From the NCBI GenBank assembly GCA_017623935.1, contig JAGAOC010000039.1, forward strand, positions 21,136 to 85,135: a DNA stretch of 64,000 nt. The letters run 5' to 3'. A program made the position numbers and the translations under genes. The notes under the pieces were generated by a model. The model was given only the letters and a program-made list of their open reading frames with translations, had not been told where the DNA came from and searched no databases. The stretch comes from Agathobacter sp. (GTDB taxonomy: Bacteria; Bacillota; Clostridia; Lachnospirales; Lachnospiraceae). Shown here in pieces: positions 18,523 to 27,524 of the stretch (within the stretch, counting starts at the first letter, position 1; each line of letters opens with the position of its first letter).

Positions 18523-21171
18523 ATGAAGATTTCACAAATGTTTCAGGAAGAGGAAGAAAGAGAAAATGGACTAATAGATCCGGCAGTGCTACAGGGGGTG
18601 CAGGATCGGTTCTGTAAAGCATTTCATGTCTACATGTTCTGTGTGGGAAAGGAACAGAAACGGATCACCAGTTTCTACGGCAGTCAGGAAGAGATAGATT
18701 TTCTGGATGTTATTACAGATCAGAATGCTATGGAAGCCATAAGTACAAGCCTTAAGTCGCAGAATGTAAGTGGTGTGACTGAAATGGATGGAAGCAGATC
18801 TTATCTGAAACATTATATTTTGCCAATAAGTATCTCTGGTAATGTTCAGATGACCTGGGTCATTACGGCTTTGCTGGAAGAGAATATGACAGGTCTTGAG
18901 GAACTTCCGGAGGGAATATTATTAACAAGAGAAAGCTATATGGCAGATGCCATGGAATATCTGGAAGGGGAATCCCGGCAGCTTTTCGCGATCAAGTTAG
19001 AAGAGACCATTGCCCAAGAAGCTGTACTTGCCAGTGCAGCGGCAGAGCGGGATGCAAAAGAGCAGCTGAGTCGGTCTGAATCTATGACCCAGATCGTAAA
19101 GATGTTAGAATCTGAGCACGTTTTCGATAAGATTGCAGATGATATCATGGAAGAGGTCTGCAAGACCTTAGATATTGATGGTGGAATGTTGATCCGAATG
19201 AATGAGGAAGATGAGAAGGTGGAGATGGTCTGCCAGTATGCCAGAACACCGGAAATGTCTAGAACTTTTGAGGCGAGAGACAAGCAGAGTCTATCCTTTT
19301 TTACGGGAAAAAGCTATTTTGTTTCTTACGGGGATGTAACGCCGGAAGACCTTCGGGATGTGTTTCAAGATATGGAACTGCAGGCTGCGGCATTTTTGCC
19401 TGTAGAAGTCAATGATAAATTGGCTATGTATTTGTGCTTTTATCATTTCGAAGGACAGAGAGAATGGTCGGAGAGAGACTGTAAATTCTTAAAAGACACC
19501 AAGCGGATCATGCAGAGTATCCTTAATAAGCGTGAGGCAAAGAATTCTCTGGCAAGTTCTCGGGAAGCATTAGAGGCGATCCTTGAGAATGTGGGTTGCG
19601 GAATTTATGTATGCGATCAGAAGACTCAGACTCTTTTGTATGCAAATCAGCGTTTTCGGGAACTATTTCGCCATGTGATCTCTGAAAATAAATTAGAACG
19701 TCTGATCTTTTCTGAGCAGGAACGAAATCGGATAAAATGTTTTGAAGAAATATATGTGGCAGAAGAGGAAAAATGGTTCGATATGAACAAGACCCAGATC
19801 AAATGGGTAGATGGAAGAACTGTTAGTCTGTGCACCATTTATGATGTTACAGATAAGAAATTGTACCAGAAACGTATCGAAAGACAGGCAAATAATGACT
19901 TTTTAACAGGACTCTTTAACCGGATGCGCTGCGAGAAAGACTTGGATCGTCTTATTCGCATTGCAAAAGCTGAGGGAAAGGAAGGGGCTCTTCTCTATAT
20001 CGATCTAGATGACTTTAAACACATTAATGATGGTCTGGGTCATCAGTATGGGGATGTACTGCTAAAGGCAATCTCCAATAGCTTAAAGAGAATTCCAGGT
20101 GTGGAAAATAACTGTTACCGTATGGGTGGAGATGAGTTTATCGTTATGATCACGCCAGAGGAATTTGAGAATCTGGAGCGGATCGTAGCTGATATTCAGC
20201 GAGTTTTCCGTAAACCATGGTATTTAAAGGGAGAGGATTATTTCTGTACCATGAGTATGGGAATCGTTTGTTTCCCAACAGATGCGGATGTAGTAGACGA
20301 AGTCATCCGTAAAGCTGACATGGCTCTTTACTCCGCAAAACGTCGGGGCAAGAACTGCGCAGAAGTATACAATGACAAGGAAGAAGGCTCTTCTTTCCGT
20401 AGATTGGATATGGAAAAGAATATGCGCAAAGCTACATTGAATTCCTGTGTGGAATTTGAGGTTTATTATCAGCCGATCATGGATGTATCCGGTAAGAAAG
20501 ATGTGTGCATGGGAGCAGAAGCCTTAGTTCGCTGGAATTCCTCAGAGATGGGCTTTATCTCTCCAAGCGATTTTATTCCGGTGGCAGAATACTTAGGACT
20601 CATTAATCCAATTGGTGAATATGTATTGAATCAGGCGGTTCGTCAGTGTAAATATTGGAATGAAAACGGACATCCGAATTATAAAGTCAATGTCAACCTT
20701 TCTGTAGTACAGCTTTTGCAGAATGATATCGTAAAGAAGATCAAGCGAGCTCTGACTGAGTCAGGCATTAATCCGGCAAATCTGCGTCTTGAGGTTACGG
20801 AAAGCCTGGCAGTAGATGATATGGACCGCATGAAGATGATCTTAGGGCAGATCAAGAGCTTGGGAGTAGGAGTGGCATTAGATGACTTCGGAACAGGCTA
20901 TTCTTCTTTGAACCATATCAGAGAAATGCCTATAGATGTAATCAAGATTGACCGTTGTTTCATTGAACACATCCGGGAAGATGATTTCTCCGACGCTTTT
21001 GTAAAAATGGTAGCGGAATTGGCAGGTGCCATTGGAGTCAATGTCTGCGTAGAAGGTGTAGAGAACCAGCGGCAGTATGAATTTATCAAAAAAATGAAGA
21101 TCAAATACATTCAGGGGTACTATTTTGGAAAACCAATGCCACTGGATGAATTTGAGAAGAAGTATGTATAG
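18523..21171 (+). CDS. GAF/PAS-GGDEF-EAL cyclic-di-GMP turnover protein
   Basis: An 882-residue soluble signalling protein with no membrane helix. A GAF-like region (about residues 195-340) is followed by a PAS-like region (about 350-450). The diguanylate cyclase domain has an intact GGDEF (residues 535-539), and the phosphodiesterase domain starts with EAL (666-668). Catalytic marks of the EAL domain are intact: NVNLS, DDFGTGYSSL, KIDRCFI and EGVEN. Both activities may therefore exist, switched by the sensory domains. It starts 31 bases after the methyltransferase gene and ends at a terminator. Confidence 0.95.
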   Translation: MKISQMFQEEEERENGLIDPAVLQGVQDRFCKAFHVYMFCVGKEQKRITSFYGSQEEIDFLDVITDQNAMEAISTSLKSQNVSGVTEMDGSRSYLKHYILPISISGNVQMTWVITALLEENMTGLEELPEGILLTRESYMADAMEYLEGESRQLFAIKLEETIAQEAVLASAAAERDAKEQLSRSESMTQIVKMLESEHVFDKIADDIMEEVCKTLDIDGGMLIRMNEEDEKVEMVCQYARTPEMSRTFEARDKQSLSFFTGKSYFVSYGDVTPEDLRDVFQDMELQAAAFLPVEVNDKLAMYLCFYHFEGQREWSERDCKFLKDTKRIMQSILNKREAKNSLASSREALEAILENVGCGIYVCDQKTQTLLYANQRFRELFRHVISENKLERLIFSEQERNRIKCFEEIYVAEEEKWFDMNKTQIKWVDGRTVSLCTIYDVTDKKLYQKRIERQANNDFLTGLFNRMRCEKDLDRLIRIAKAEGKEGALLYIDLDDFKHINDGLGHQYGDVLLKAISNSLKRIPGVENNCYRMGGDEFIVMITPEEFENLERIVADIQRVFRKPWYLKGEDYFCTMSMGIVCFPTDADVVDEVIRKADMALYSAKRRGKNCAEVYNDKEEGSSFRRLDMEKNMRKATLNSCVEFEVYYQPIMDVSGKKDVCMGAEALVRWNSSEMGFISPSDFIPVAEYLGLINPIGEYVLNQAVRQCKYWNENGHPNYKVNVNLSVVQLLQNDIVKKIKRALTESGINPANLRLEVTESLAVDDMDRMKMILGQIKSLGVGVALDDFGTGYSSLNHIREMPIDVIKIDRCFIEHIREDDFSDAFVKMVAELAGAIGVNVCVEGVENQRQYEFIKKMKIKYIQGYYFGKPMPLDEFEKKYV

Positions 21172-21181
21172 AATCGATTAG

Positions 21182-21213
21182 AAACACTATGCTTTTGTAG
21201 CATAGTGTTTTTT
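21182..21213 (+). terminator. Terminator of the GGDEF-EAL gene
   Basis: AAACACTATGC and GCATAGTGTTT pair around TTTTGTA, followed by a T-run. Confidence 0.9.
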
Positions 21214-21353
21214 TGTTAAAATTTATTAGCTTTAACAAAACTTTAACATTTCACAAATCTTTTGAAAACATTAGTGTTAAATAATGTGTGCATGATCAAA
21301 GAGAAAATCATTACGCTCGGCAATAAATCATAAAAGGTTAAAGGGAGATTACG

Positions 21354-21419
21354 ATGGCGGAGTTTTTTGAGAAGTATAGGCTAGAATCGATGCAGCGAAA
21401 GGAAATGTGTAAATTATAG
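21354..21419 (+). CDS. Possible 21-residue leader peptide upstream of cls
   Basis: An ATG with a good site (AAAGGGAGA, eight bases before) opens a 21-codon frame, MAEFFEKYRLESMQRKEMCKL, ending at TAG. It is followed at once by a hairpin AGCGGGAT...ATCTCGCT (about 21423-21449) and then by cls. The rest of the 21214-21472 gap is AT-rich with no other gene. A leader peptide or a decayed small gene are both possible; the evidence is only the site and the layout. Confidence 0.3.
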   Translation: MAEFFEKYRLESMQRKEMCKL

Positions 21420-21472
21420 GATCAGCGGGATGCCCAAGGGTATCTCGCTTATTGTGCTTTGTGAGGTGTGGG

Positions 21473-23038
21473 ATGAAGAAAACGATTACATATGATGTAA
21501 ATAAAAAGAAGGTGCAGCGTGAAATTGATTATATACCGGTAAGGTATATTATTGCTATTTTTATTACTTTATTTGAGGTTTTGGCAGTGCTGGGGATTGT
21601 GGTGTCTTTATGCTATTTTGTTCCATACTTTTACCTGGCGGCATTGGCGACGGAAATTGCATGCGTAATAATGGTCATTGCATCAGATGATAATCCGGAC
21701 TACAAGATACCGTGGCTACTGTTTATATTGGTTGTTCCAATTGCTGGATTTATGCTGTATTTTATGTTTTACTCTAGAACGCTTCAAAAGAAATTTATCA
21801 GGCGTTTGGATGATCTGAAAAGACATTCTTATAGAAAAGATGATAGTAATTTGTTGAAAGAATTGAAAAAAGATAATCCAGTTGCAGCAGCTCAGGCGAA
21901 GATGCTCTGTGATATTGCGGAGACCCACTTGTTTACAAACACGAAGCAGGAATATTTTTCCCTTGGTGAGGAAATGTTCCAGAGAATGTTGATGGATCTG
22001 GAAGCTGCAGAGAAGTTTATCTATATGGAATATTTTATTATTGAGGAAGGAAAATTCTGGAATTCCATATTAGATATTTTGAAGCGGAAGGCGGCACAAG
22101 GTGTAGAAGTCAAGGTGTTATATGATGACATTGGCTGTATGATGACTTTGCCGGGAGATTACCATAGGACTCTTAGAAAATGGGGGATTCAAGCAATTCC
22201 TTTTTCCAGATTAAGAGGTAATGCGGATAGCGAATTTAATAACCGCAGTCACCGCAAAATTCTTGTCATTGATGGAAAAATAGGCTATACAGGTGGTGTA
22301 AATATTGCAGATGAATATATCAATGAAGTGGAGAAGTTTGGACATTGGAAGGATACCGGGGTACGCTTAGAAGGTGAAGCGGTATGGGAGCTAACAAAGC
22401 TTTTCCTCGTTGATTTTGGCATTAATGAAAAGGAAGTATTTGTTACAGGAAATGAATTGTATCCGGTACAAAATGATATTAAAGAACTAGGATACTTGAT
22501 TCCTTTCGGTGATGGACCACATCCGATTTATGGGCGTAGAGTAGGTAAGAGTGTCATTCAGAATATGCTGGCTGGTGCCACGGAGTATGCGTGGATGACT
22601 TCACCTTATCTCATTATAGATAATGACCTTTGTTCAGACTTGGAAAACGCAGCTTTAAGAGGGATAGATGTGAGAATCATTGTTCCTCATATTCCGGATA
22701 AAAAGCTGATATTTGCCATGACAAGAAGCTTTTATCACCGCCTCATGAGTGCCGGAGTGAAAATCTATGAATATGAGCCGGGATTTATCCATGCCAAGAG
22801 TTATCTTGTAGATGATGATTATGCCATGATCGGAACCATCAATTTAGATTACAGAAGTCTTGTACATCACTTTGAAAACGGTGTGTGGATGTATCAGTGT
22901 GAAGCGAATAGATCGCTGAAAGCCGATATTGAGGATACTCTGAAAAAGAGTATTGAAGTTACCCCTGATATGCTTAAAACTAACTTACTGCAAAGATTTA
23001 TCACAGCAGTAGTAAGGATATTTGCCCCTATGCTATAA
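21473..23038 (+). CDS. cls: Cardiolipin synthase (phospholipase D family)
   Basis: A 521-residue membrane enzyme that joins two phosphatidylglycerols into cardiolipin. Two N-terminal membrane helices (about residues 18-70) precede two HKD motifs: H260-x-K262-x4-D267 and H440-x-K442-x4-D447. The ATG at 21473 (MKKTITYDVNKKK) is after GTGAGGTGTGGG; the frame from 21452 has no site. It directly precedes two ABC transporter cassettes. Raised cardiolipin and ABC efflux can both protect against membrane-active peptides, but that link is inference here. Confidence 0.93.
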   Translation: MKKTITYDVNKKKVQREIDYIPVRYIIAIFITLFEVLAVLGIVVSLCYFVPYFYLAALATEIACVIMVIASDDNPDYKIPWLLFILVVPIAGFMLYFMFYSRTLQKKFIRRLDDLKRHSYRKDDSNLLKELKKDNPVAAAQAKMLCDIAETHLFTNTKQEYFSLGEEMFQRMLMDLEAAEKFIYMEYFIIEEGKFWNSILDILKRKAAQGVEVKVLYDDIGCMMTLPGDYHRTLRKWGIQAIPFSRLRGNADSEFNNRSHRKILVIDGKIGYTGGVNIADEYINEVEKFGHWKDTGVRLEGEAVWELTKLFLVDFGINEKEVFVTGNELYPVQNDIKELGYLIPFGDGPHPIYGRRVGKSVIQNMLAGATEYAWMTSPYLIIDNDLCSDLENAALRGIDVRIIVPHIPDKKLIFAMTRSFYHRLMSAGVKIYEYEPGFIHAKSYLVDDDYAMIGTINLDYRSLVHHFENGVWMYQCEANRSLKADIEDTLKKSIEVTPDMLKTNLLQRFITAVVRIFAPML

Positions 23039-23072
23039 GGTATAGAAATTAACAGTAAAGGAGAAGAGAAAA

Positions 23073-23975
23073 ATGAATGCGATTGAAATACGAAATCTAT
23101 CAAAAAGCTTTCGTGGAATGTATGCAGTAGACCATTTGAATATGACTGTTCCGGTTGGAGCGATCTATGGATTTATCGGCGAGAACGGAAGTGGAAAATC
23201 CACAACAGAGAAACTCATCTGTGGACATCTTGTGCCGGATGAAGGAGAGATTAAACTGTTTGGCAGAGATTATACAGATGCAGGAGTGCGGGTAAGAGTG
23301 GGGGCACTTATTGAAAATGCAGGGTGTTTTCCGGGTTCCAGCGTGTATCAGAATTTAAAGATGCAGGCGATCAATCTGAATCTGAAAAATCCTGATGAGG
23401 AGATCAGAAGGGTACTTGAAATCGTGCGTATGGAGGACTCAGCGAATATTAAATTCAAGAAATGTTCTCTTGGTATGAAGCAGCGCATTGGTATTGCCAT
23501 GGCACTTCTTGGTGAACCGGCACTACTTATCTTGGACGAGCCTATTAATGGACTTGACACGGACGGTATGAGAATTATGCGTGAGATTCTTGTAGATATT
23601 ACACAGAAATACGGATGTACAGTTCTTATTTCCTCTCATATTTTGGGAGAACTTGAAAAGATCGCGACTCATTATGGAATTATCCGCCAGGGTAAGATGA
23701 TCATGGAACTGTCTGCAGAAGAAATGGACAGCAGAGCGCAGGTCTTTGTGTCTCTGAAAACGAAGGATATGGTGGGAGCCAAAAACATATTGAAAAAGCA
23801 GTTTGACCATGTCCGTGAAGAAGAAGGGTATATCCGAGTATATGATGTGGATGATACAGCAGCTATTGTGGATCACTTAATGAAAAACGGTCATGTGGTA
23901 AGCGAGATCAAGAAAAATAAAATCGGTTTGGAAGAATATTATATCGAATTGATGTCACAGAAGGGGGGAAAGTAA
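23073..23975 (+). CDS. ABC transporter ATP-binding protein (BcrA-like), copy 1
   Basis: A 300-residue ATPase with Walker A GENGSGKST (about residues 36-44), a signature in the ABC-2/bacitracin form CSLGMKQR, Walker B LLILDEP and the H-loop segment ISSHILGEL. The C-terminal 90 residues are a family-specific extension. It works with the membrane protein encoded two bases downstream. It is clearly paralogous to the ATPase at 24828-25727 (same GAIYGFIGENGSGKSTTEK segment), showing a cassette duplication. Substrate unknown; this ATPase type exports antimicrobial peptides in several systems. Confidence 0.9.
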   Translation: MNAIEIRNLSKSFRGMYAVDHLNMTVPVGAIYGFIGENGSGKSTTEKLICGHLVPDEGEIKLFGRDYTDAGVRVRVGALIENAGCFPGSSVYQNLKMQAINLNLKNPDEEIRRVLEIVRMEDSANIKFKKCSLGMKQRIGIAMALLGEPALLILDEPINGLDTDGMRIMREILVDITQKYGCTVLISSHILGELEKIATHYGIIRQGKMIMELSAEEMDSRAQVFVSLKTKDMVGAKNILKKQFDHVREEEGYIRVYDVDDTAAIVDHLMKNGHVVSEIKKNKIGLEEYYIELMSQKGGK

Positions 23976-23976
23976 A

Positions 23977-24813
23977 ATGACAAAAGAATTAAAGTTTGAA
24001 TCGCCAACTTTTATGCAGAGGATCAAGGGAATGCTTGGCGTGGATTTTTACCGTCTGTTCCATACACCTCTGTTTTATATTTTCTTATGTATTGCCGCGA
24101 TCATTCCGGCAATGGTGTCATGCTTAACAATGATGCCTGATGCAAATGGAAATACCATGGAGCCTTTATATTCGAATGTATGGCAGATTATTGCTGCTTC
24201 TGAACCTCTTTATGTGATTCGCACCATTGCGGACTATGCCAATATGAACATGGTATTTATCTTCGGTGGTATCATGGTATCTATTTTCATTGGTCATGAT
24301 TATAAGTCGGGATATGTAAAACAGCTCTTTACCACCCACGCAAAGAAGCAGGGCTATATGATCTCTAAGACATTGGTTTGTGCCTTTGCAATGGCTTGTA
24401 TGTGTATTACATATTTTATCGGTGGTACGATCGGTGGATTGATTGCCGGCTACGAAACTACCGTAAATGTAGGATCTTTGATTATTGCGATCTTGGGAAA
24501 AATTATTATGAGCCTTGGCTGGGCAAGTCTTTATACCCTCCTTAACATTATTTTTAGAAGGTATTTTGGTATTTCTATCGCATCAAGCTTTTTCTTCGGA
24601 ACAGGAATCCTTATCATTGGTGCAGCGGCAGTTGTTGAAAACCTTTCCATTCCGACAGGATTTTTGAATATCTTCCTTTATGGCGCATCAGTCAATGCGT
24701 GTCTGGTAAGCAATGTGGGAACTTTGATTATTTGTATAGTGGTTTCTGTGGCGTGGACTTGTCTTTATAACTTCCTCGGCACGAAGATACTCTCTAGGAG
24801 TGATGTATATTAA
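23977..24813 (+). CDS. ABC-2 type permease, copy 1
   Basis: A 278-residue membrane protein with about six helices: one after LGVDFYRLFHTPLF, then a loop with the NMNMVFIFGGIMVSIFIGHDYKSGYVKQL segment typical of ABC-2 permeases. The D-Y-K-S-G-Y-V-K motif matches D-F-R-S-G-Y-A-K of the second permease, so the two are paralogues. It overlaps nothing and follows its ATPase by one base pair of spacing. It forms the channel of the first transporter. Confidence 0.85.
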   Translation: MTKELKFESPTFMQRIKGMLGVDFYRLFHTPLFYIFLCIAAIIPAMVSCLTMMPDANGNTMEPLYSNVWQIIAASEPLYVIRTIADYANMNMVFIFGGIMVSIFIGHDYKSGYVKQLFTTHAKKQGYMISKTLVCAFAMACMCITYFIGGTIGGLIAGYETTVNVGSLIIAILGKIIMSLGWASLYTLLNIIFRRYFGISIASSFFFGTGILIIGAAAVVENLSIPTGFLNIFLYGASVNACLVSNVGTLIICIVVSVAWTCLYNFLGTKILSRSDVY

Positions 24814-24827
24814 AGGAGGTGGGCAGA

Positions 24828-25727
24828 ATGAATGCAGTAGAAATCAAAAATCTATCTAAAAATTTTGGCTCCAAGCAGGCGGTTTGCGGGCTTGATATGA
24901 CTGTGCCAATGGGGGCGATTTACGGTTTTATTGGTGAGAATGGTTCAGGCAAATCCACCACGGAAAAAATGATCTGCGGTCTGATCCCTACAAGCGGCGG
25001 TTCTATTAAACTTTATGGGAAAGACTATACGGACGAAGCAGTGCGCTCTAAGATAGGTGTTCTGATCGAATCTCCTGGTTGTTTCCCTGGCCTTACTGTT
25101 TGGGATAATATGATGATTCAGGCGGCGAATTTAAATATACCTGACGCGGAAAGAGAAGTAGTAAAGGTTCTGAAAACAGTCAGAATGGAAGGTGCAGCAG
25201 GTAACAAATTCAAAAATTGTTCTCTTGGTATGAAGCAGAGAGTCGGTATTGCTATGGCACTTCTCGGAAATCCTACCTTGCTTGTATTGGACGAGCCTCT
25301 TAATGGTTTGGATGCTGATGGTATGCGTATTATGCGTGAGGTGTTCTTAGATGTAGTGAGTGATGGCAAGCGCAGCATTATCGTATCTTCTCATTTGCTT
25401 GGTGAACTTCAGAAGGTGGCAACACATTACGGCATTATCCGTCATGGAAAAATGATCTGTGAGATGACCGCCGATGAACTTGACGCAAGCTGCCGTACCT
25501 ATGTGGCACTTAAGACAGGGGAAATGAACAGAAGTAAAATGCTTCTTGGATGCAAATATTCCCGTGTGGAAGAAGATGAGGCTGGTTACATTCGCGTATA
25601 TGATCTGATAACACCGGAAGAGATCGTTTCCTATCTGTATGAGAACGGTATCTGTGTAACAGAAATTATGACGGATAAAATAGGTCTTGAAGAATACTAT
25701 ATTGATTTGATGAAGGGAGGCAAATAG
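24828..25727 (+). CDS. ABC transporter ATP-binding protein (BcrA-like), copy 2
   Basis: A 299-residue ATPase with Walker A GENGSGKST, signature CSLGMKQR, Walker B LLVLDEP and VSSHLLGEL. It is a close paralogue of the first ATPase along the whole length, including the C-terminal extension ending in IGLEEYYIDLM. The ATG at 24828 follows AAAGGAGGT; a GTG at 24819 overlaps that site. Its stop nearly overlaps the start of the second permease. Confidence 0.9.
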   Translation: MNAVEIKNLSKNFGSKQAVCGLDMTVPMGAIYGFIGENGSGKSTTEKMICGLIPTSGGSIKLYGKDYTDEAVRSKIGVLIESPGCFPGLTVWDNMMIQAANLNIPDAEREVVKVLKTVRMEGAAGNKFKNCSLGMKQRVGIAMALLGNPTLLVLDEPLNGLDADGMRIMREVFLDVVSDGKRSIIVSSHLLGELQKVATHYGIIRHGKMICEMTADELDASCRTYVALKTGEMNRSKMLLGCKYSRVEEDEAGYIRVYDLITPEEIVSYLYENGICVTEIMTDKIGLEEYYIDLMKGGK

Positions 25728-25729
25728 TG

Positions 25730-26539
25730 ATGGAAAACGCAGTAAAATTTGAAAAAGTAAGTTTTGCGGTGCGGGTAAAAAGTATGCTTAAAGTTGATCT
25801 TAAAAGAATGTTCAAATCGAAGTTCTTTTACATTTTGATCGCTTGTGCGCTTGTAGTTCCGATTCTTATGACGGTTATGATGACGATGATGGACGGTTCT
25901 GTTTCAGTTGATCCGCAGACTGGCGTTGAAACCGTGATAGAAGGTCCTGAAAATGCGTGGCAGTCCATTGGTACACTTCCTGGAGCAGAAAATGCAGGAG
26001 GTATGGATGTTATGAGTATGTGTAACATCAATATGATGTTTATGGCTGTGGCTGTATTTATCTGCTTGTTCATATCAGAAGACTTTAGAAGTGGATATGC
26101 TAAGACTCTCTTTACTGTCCGTTCAAAAAAGGGCGATTATGTAGTATCCAAAACCCTGGTAGGCTTTTTTTGCGGGGCACTTATGTTGATAGCATATTTT
26201 ATTGGTGCTATGCTCGGCGGTGCAATTTCGGGACTATCCTTTGATCTTGGTACTCTGACAGCAGGAAACATCGTCATGTGTATGCTTGCAAAGATATTCC
26301 TGATGTTTGTCTTCGTTTCGATCTTTGTGCTTATCAGCGTTGCGGCAAAGCAGAAGGCTTGGTTGGCACTTTGCGGATCTCTTGGCGGTGGTATGCTTCT
26401 TTTTATGATGGTTTCAATGATCACACCTCTTGGCTCAACGATAATAAATGTGGTATTATGTCTTATAGGTGGTGCTCTGTTCGCTATTGGCCTTGGTGCC
26501 ATCAGTAATACTGTACTGAAGAAAACAAGTTTAGTATAA
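25730..26539 (+). CDS. ABC-2 type permease, copy 2
   Basis: A 269-residue membrane protein with about six helices. A large extracytoplasmic loop (about residues 50-95) sits after the first helix, then the SEDFRSGYAKTLFT motif shared with copy 1. The ATG at 25730 follows GGAGG by nine bases; a GTG at 25727 overlaps the previous stop. The 3' end is followed by a 20-base imperfect repeat of its own last codons (26521-26563), a small local duplication. Confidence 0.85.
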   Translation: MENAVKFEKVSFAVRVKSMLKVDLKRMFKSKFFYILIACALVVPILMTVMMTMMDGSVSVDPQTGVETVIEGPENAWQSIGTLPGAENAGGMDVMSMCNINMMFMAVAVFICLFISEDFRSGYAKTLFTVRSKKGDYVVSKTLVGFFCGALMLIAYFIGAMLGGAISGLSFDLGTLTAGNIVMCMLAKIFLMFVFVSIFVLISVAAKQKAWLALCGSLGGGMLLFMMVSMITPLGSTIINVVLCLIGGALFAIGLGAISNTVLKKTSLV

Positions 26540-26577
26540 AGAAAACTTGTTTAGTATAAAGATAAGGAGAGCATGAT

Positions 26578-27462
26578 ATGGATTGGAAGAAGATAGGAAA
26601 TCATATTATTTTTCCGCATATTGCGATTATGTTAGTTCTACTTCCGGTAGCTACTGTATTTCTTGTGTATTCGATGATATTTCTGGGAACGGATTCAATC
26701 GTCGCATATATATCCTATGTATTGGCGTTTTATACACTTACGGTTTGGTGTTTTAGAATCCCTGATCTGATTCGTTTTTTAAAAACAATTAAAGAGGAAA
26801 ATAAATATGCAAGATTATGGCAGGATGATGCTCGTTTGAGGGTAAATGTCTCATTATATGGTTCTCTTATGATGAATACAGCATACGCAGTGCTTCAACT
26901 AGGACTGGGGTTTTGGCACGCATCGTTTTGGTACTATTCCATGGCAGGGTATTACATATCTCTTGCGATCATGAGATTTTTCTTGGTACAACATAGCAGA
27001 AGGCATAAACCAGGTGAAAAGATGCAGGAGGAACTTGTTAAATATCGTAACTGTGGTATTATATTTCTTGTAATGAATTTGGCATTATCTGTAATGATAT
27101 TCTTTATGGTATATTGGAACAGAACATTTCAGCATCACGAGATTACCACTATTGCAATGGCAACCTATACATTTATATCATTTTCTTTGGCAATTAAGAA
27201 TGTTATTAAGTATGGTAAATATAACAGCCCCGTTTTTTCGGCATCAAAAGCCATTAGCCTTGCGTCAGCATGTGTATCAATGCTGACTCTTGAGTCTACC
27301 ATGCTTACGACTTTTGATGATGGGACGCTGGATTTATTAGCTAGGCAGATTATGCTTGGAGCAAGCGGTGGAGTTATATCGGTTTTTATTGTGTCAATGG
27401 CCATTTATATGATCGTACAGAGCAGTAGAAAGATGAAACTGTTAAAATATACAAAAGAATAA
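26578..27462 (+). CDS. Unknown multi-pass membrane protein
   Basis: A 294-residue protein with about eight membrane helices and short loops; no motif that I recognise. The start follows AAGGAGAGC. It is 38 bases behind the second permease and in the same direction, so it may belong to the ABC operon as an accessory subunit. That is inference from position only. No duplicate of it exists after the first cassette. Confidence 0.6.
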   Translation: MDWKKIGNHIIFPHIAIMLVLLPVATVFLVYSMIFLGTDSIVAYISYVLAFYTLTVWCFRIPDLIRFLKTIKEENKYARLWQDDARLRVNVSLYGSLMMNTAYAVLQLGLGFWHASFWYYSMAGYYISLAIMRFFLVQHSRRHKPGEKMQEELVKYRNCGIIFLVMNLALSVMIFFMVYWNRTFQHHEITTIAMATYTFISFSLAIKNVIKYGKYNSPVFSASKAISLASACVSMLTLESTMLTTFDDGTLDLLARQIMLGASGGVISVFIVSMAIYMIVQSSRKMKLLKYTKE

Positions 27463-27524
27463 AATAAGGCTTAAAGAATTTGGAAACATGAGGGCTAGCA
27501 ATGTGTAATTGCTAAGGAGGGGTT

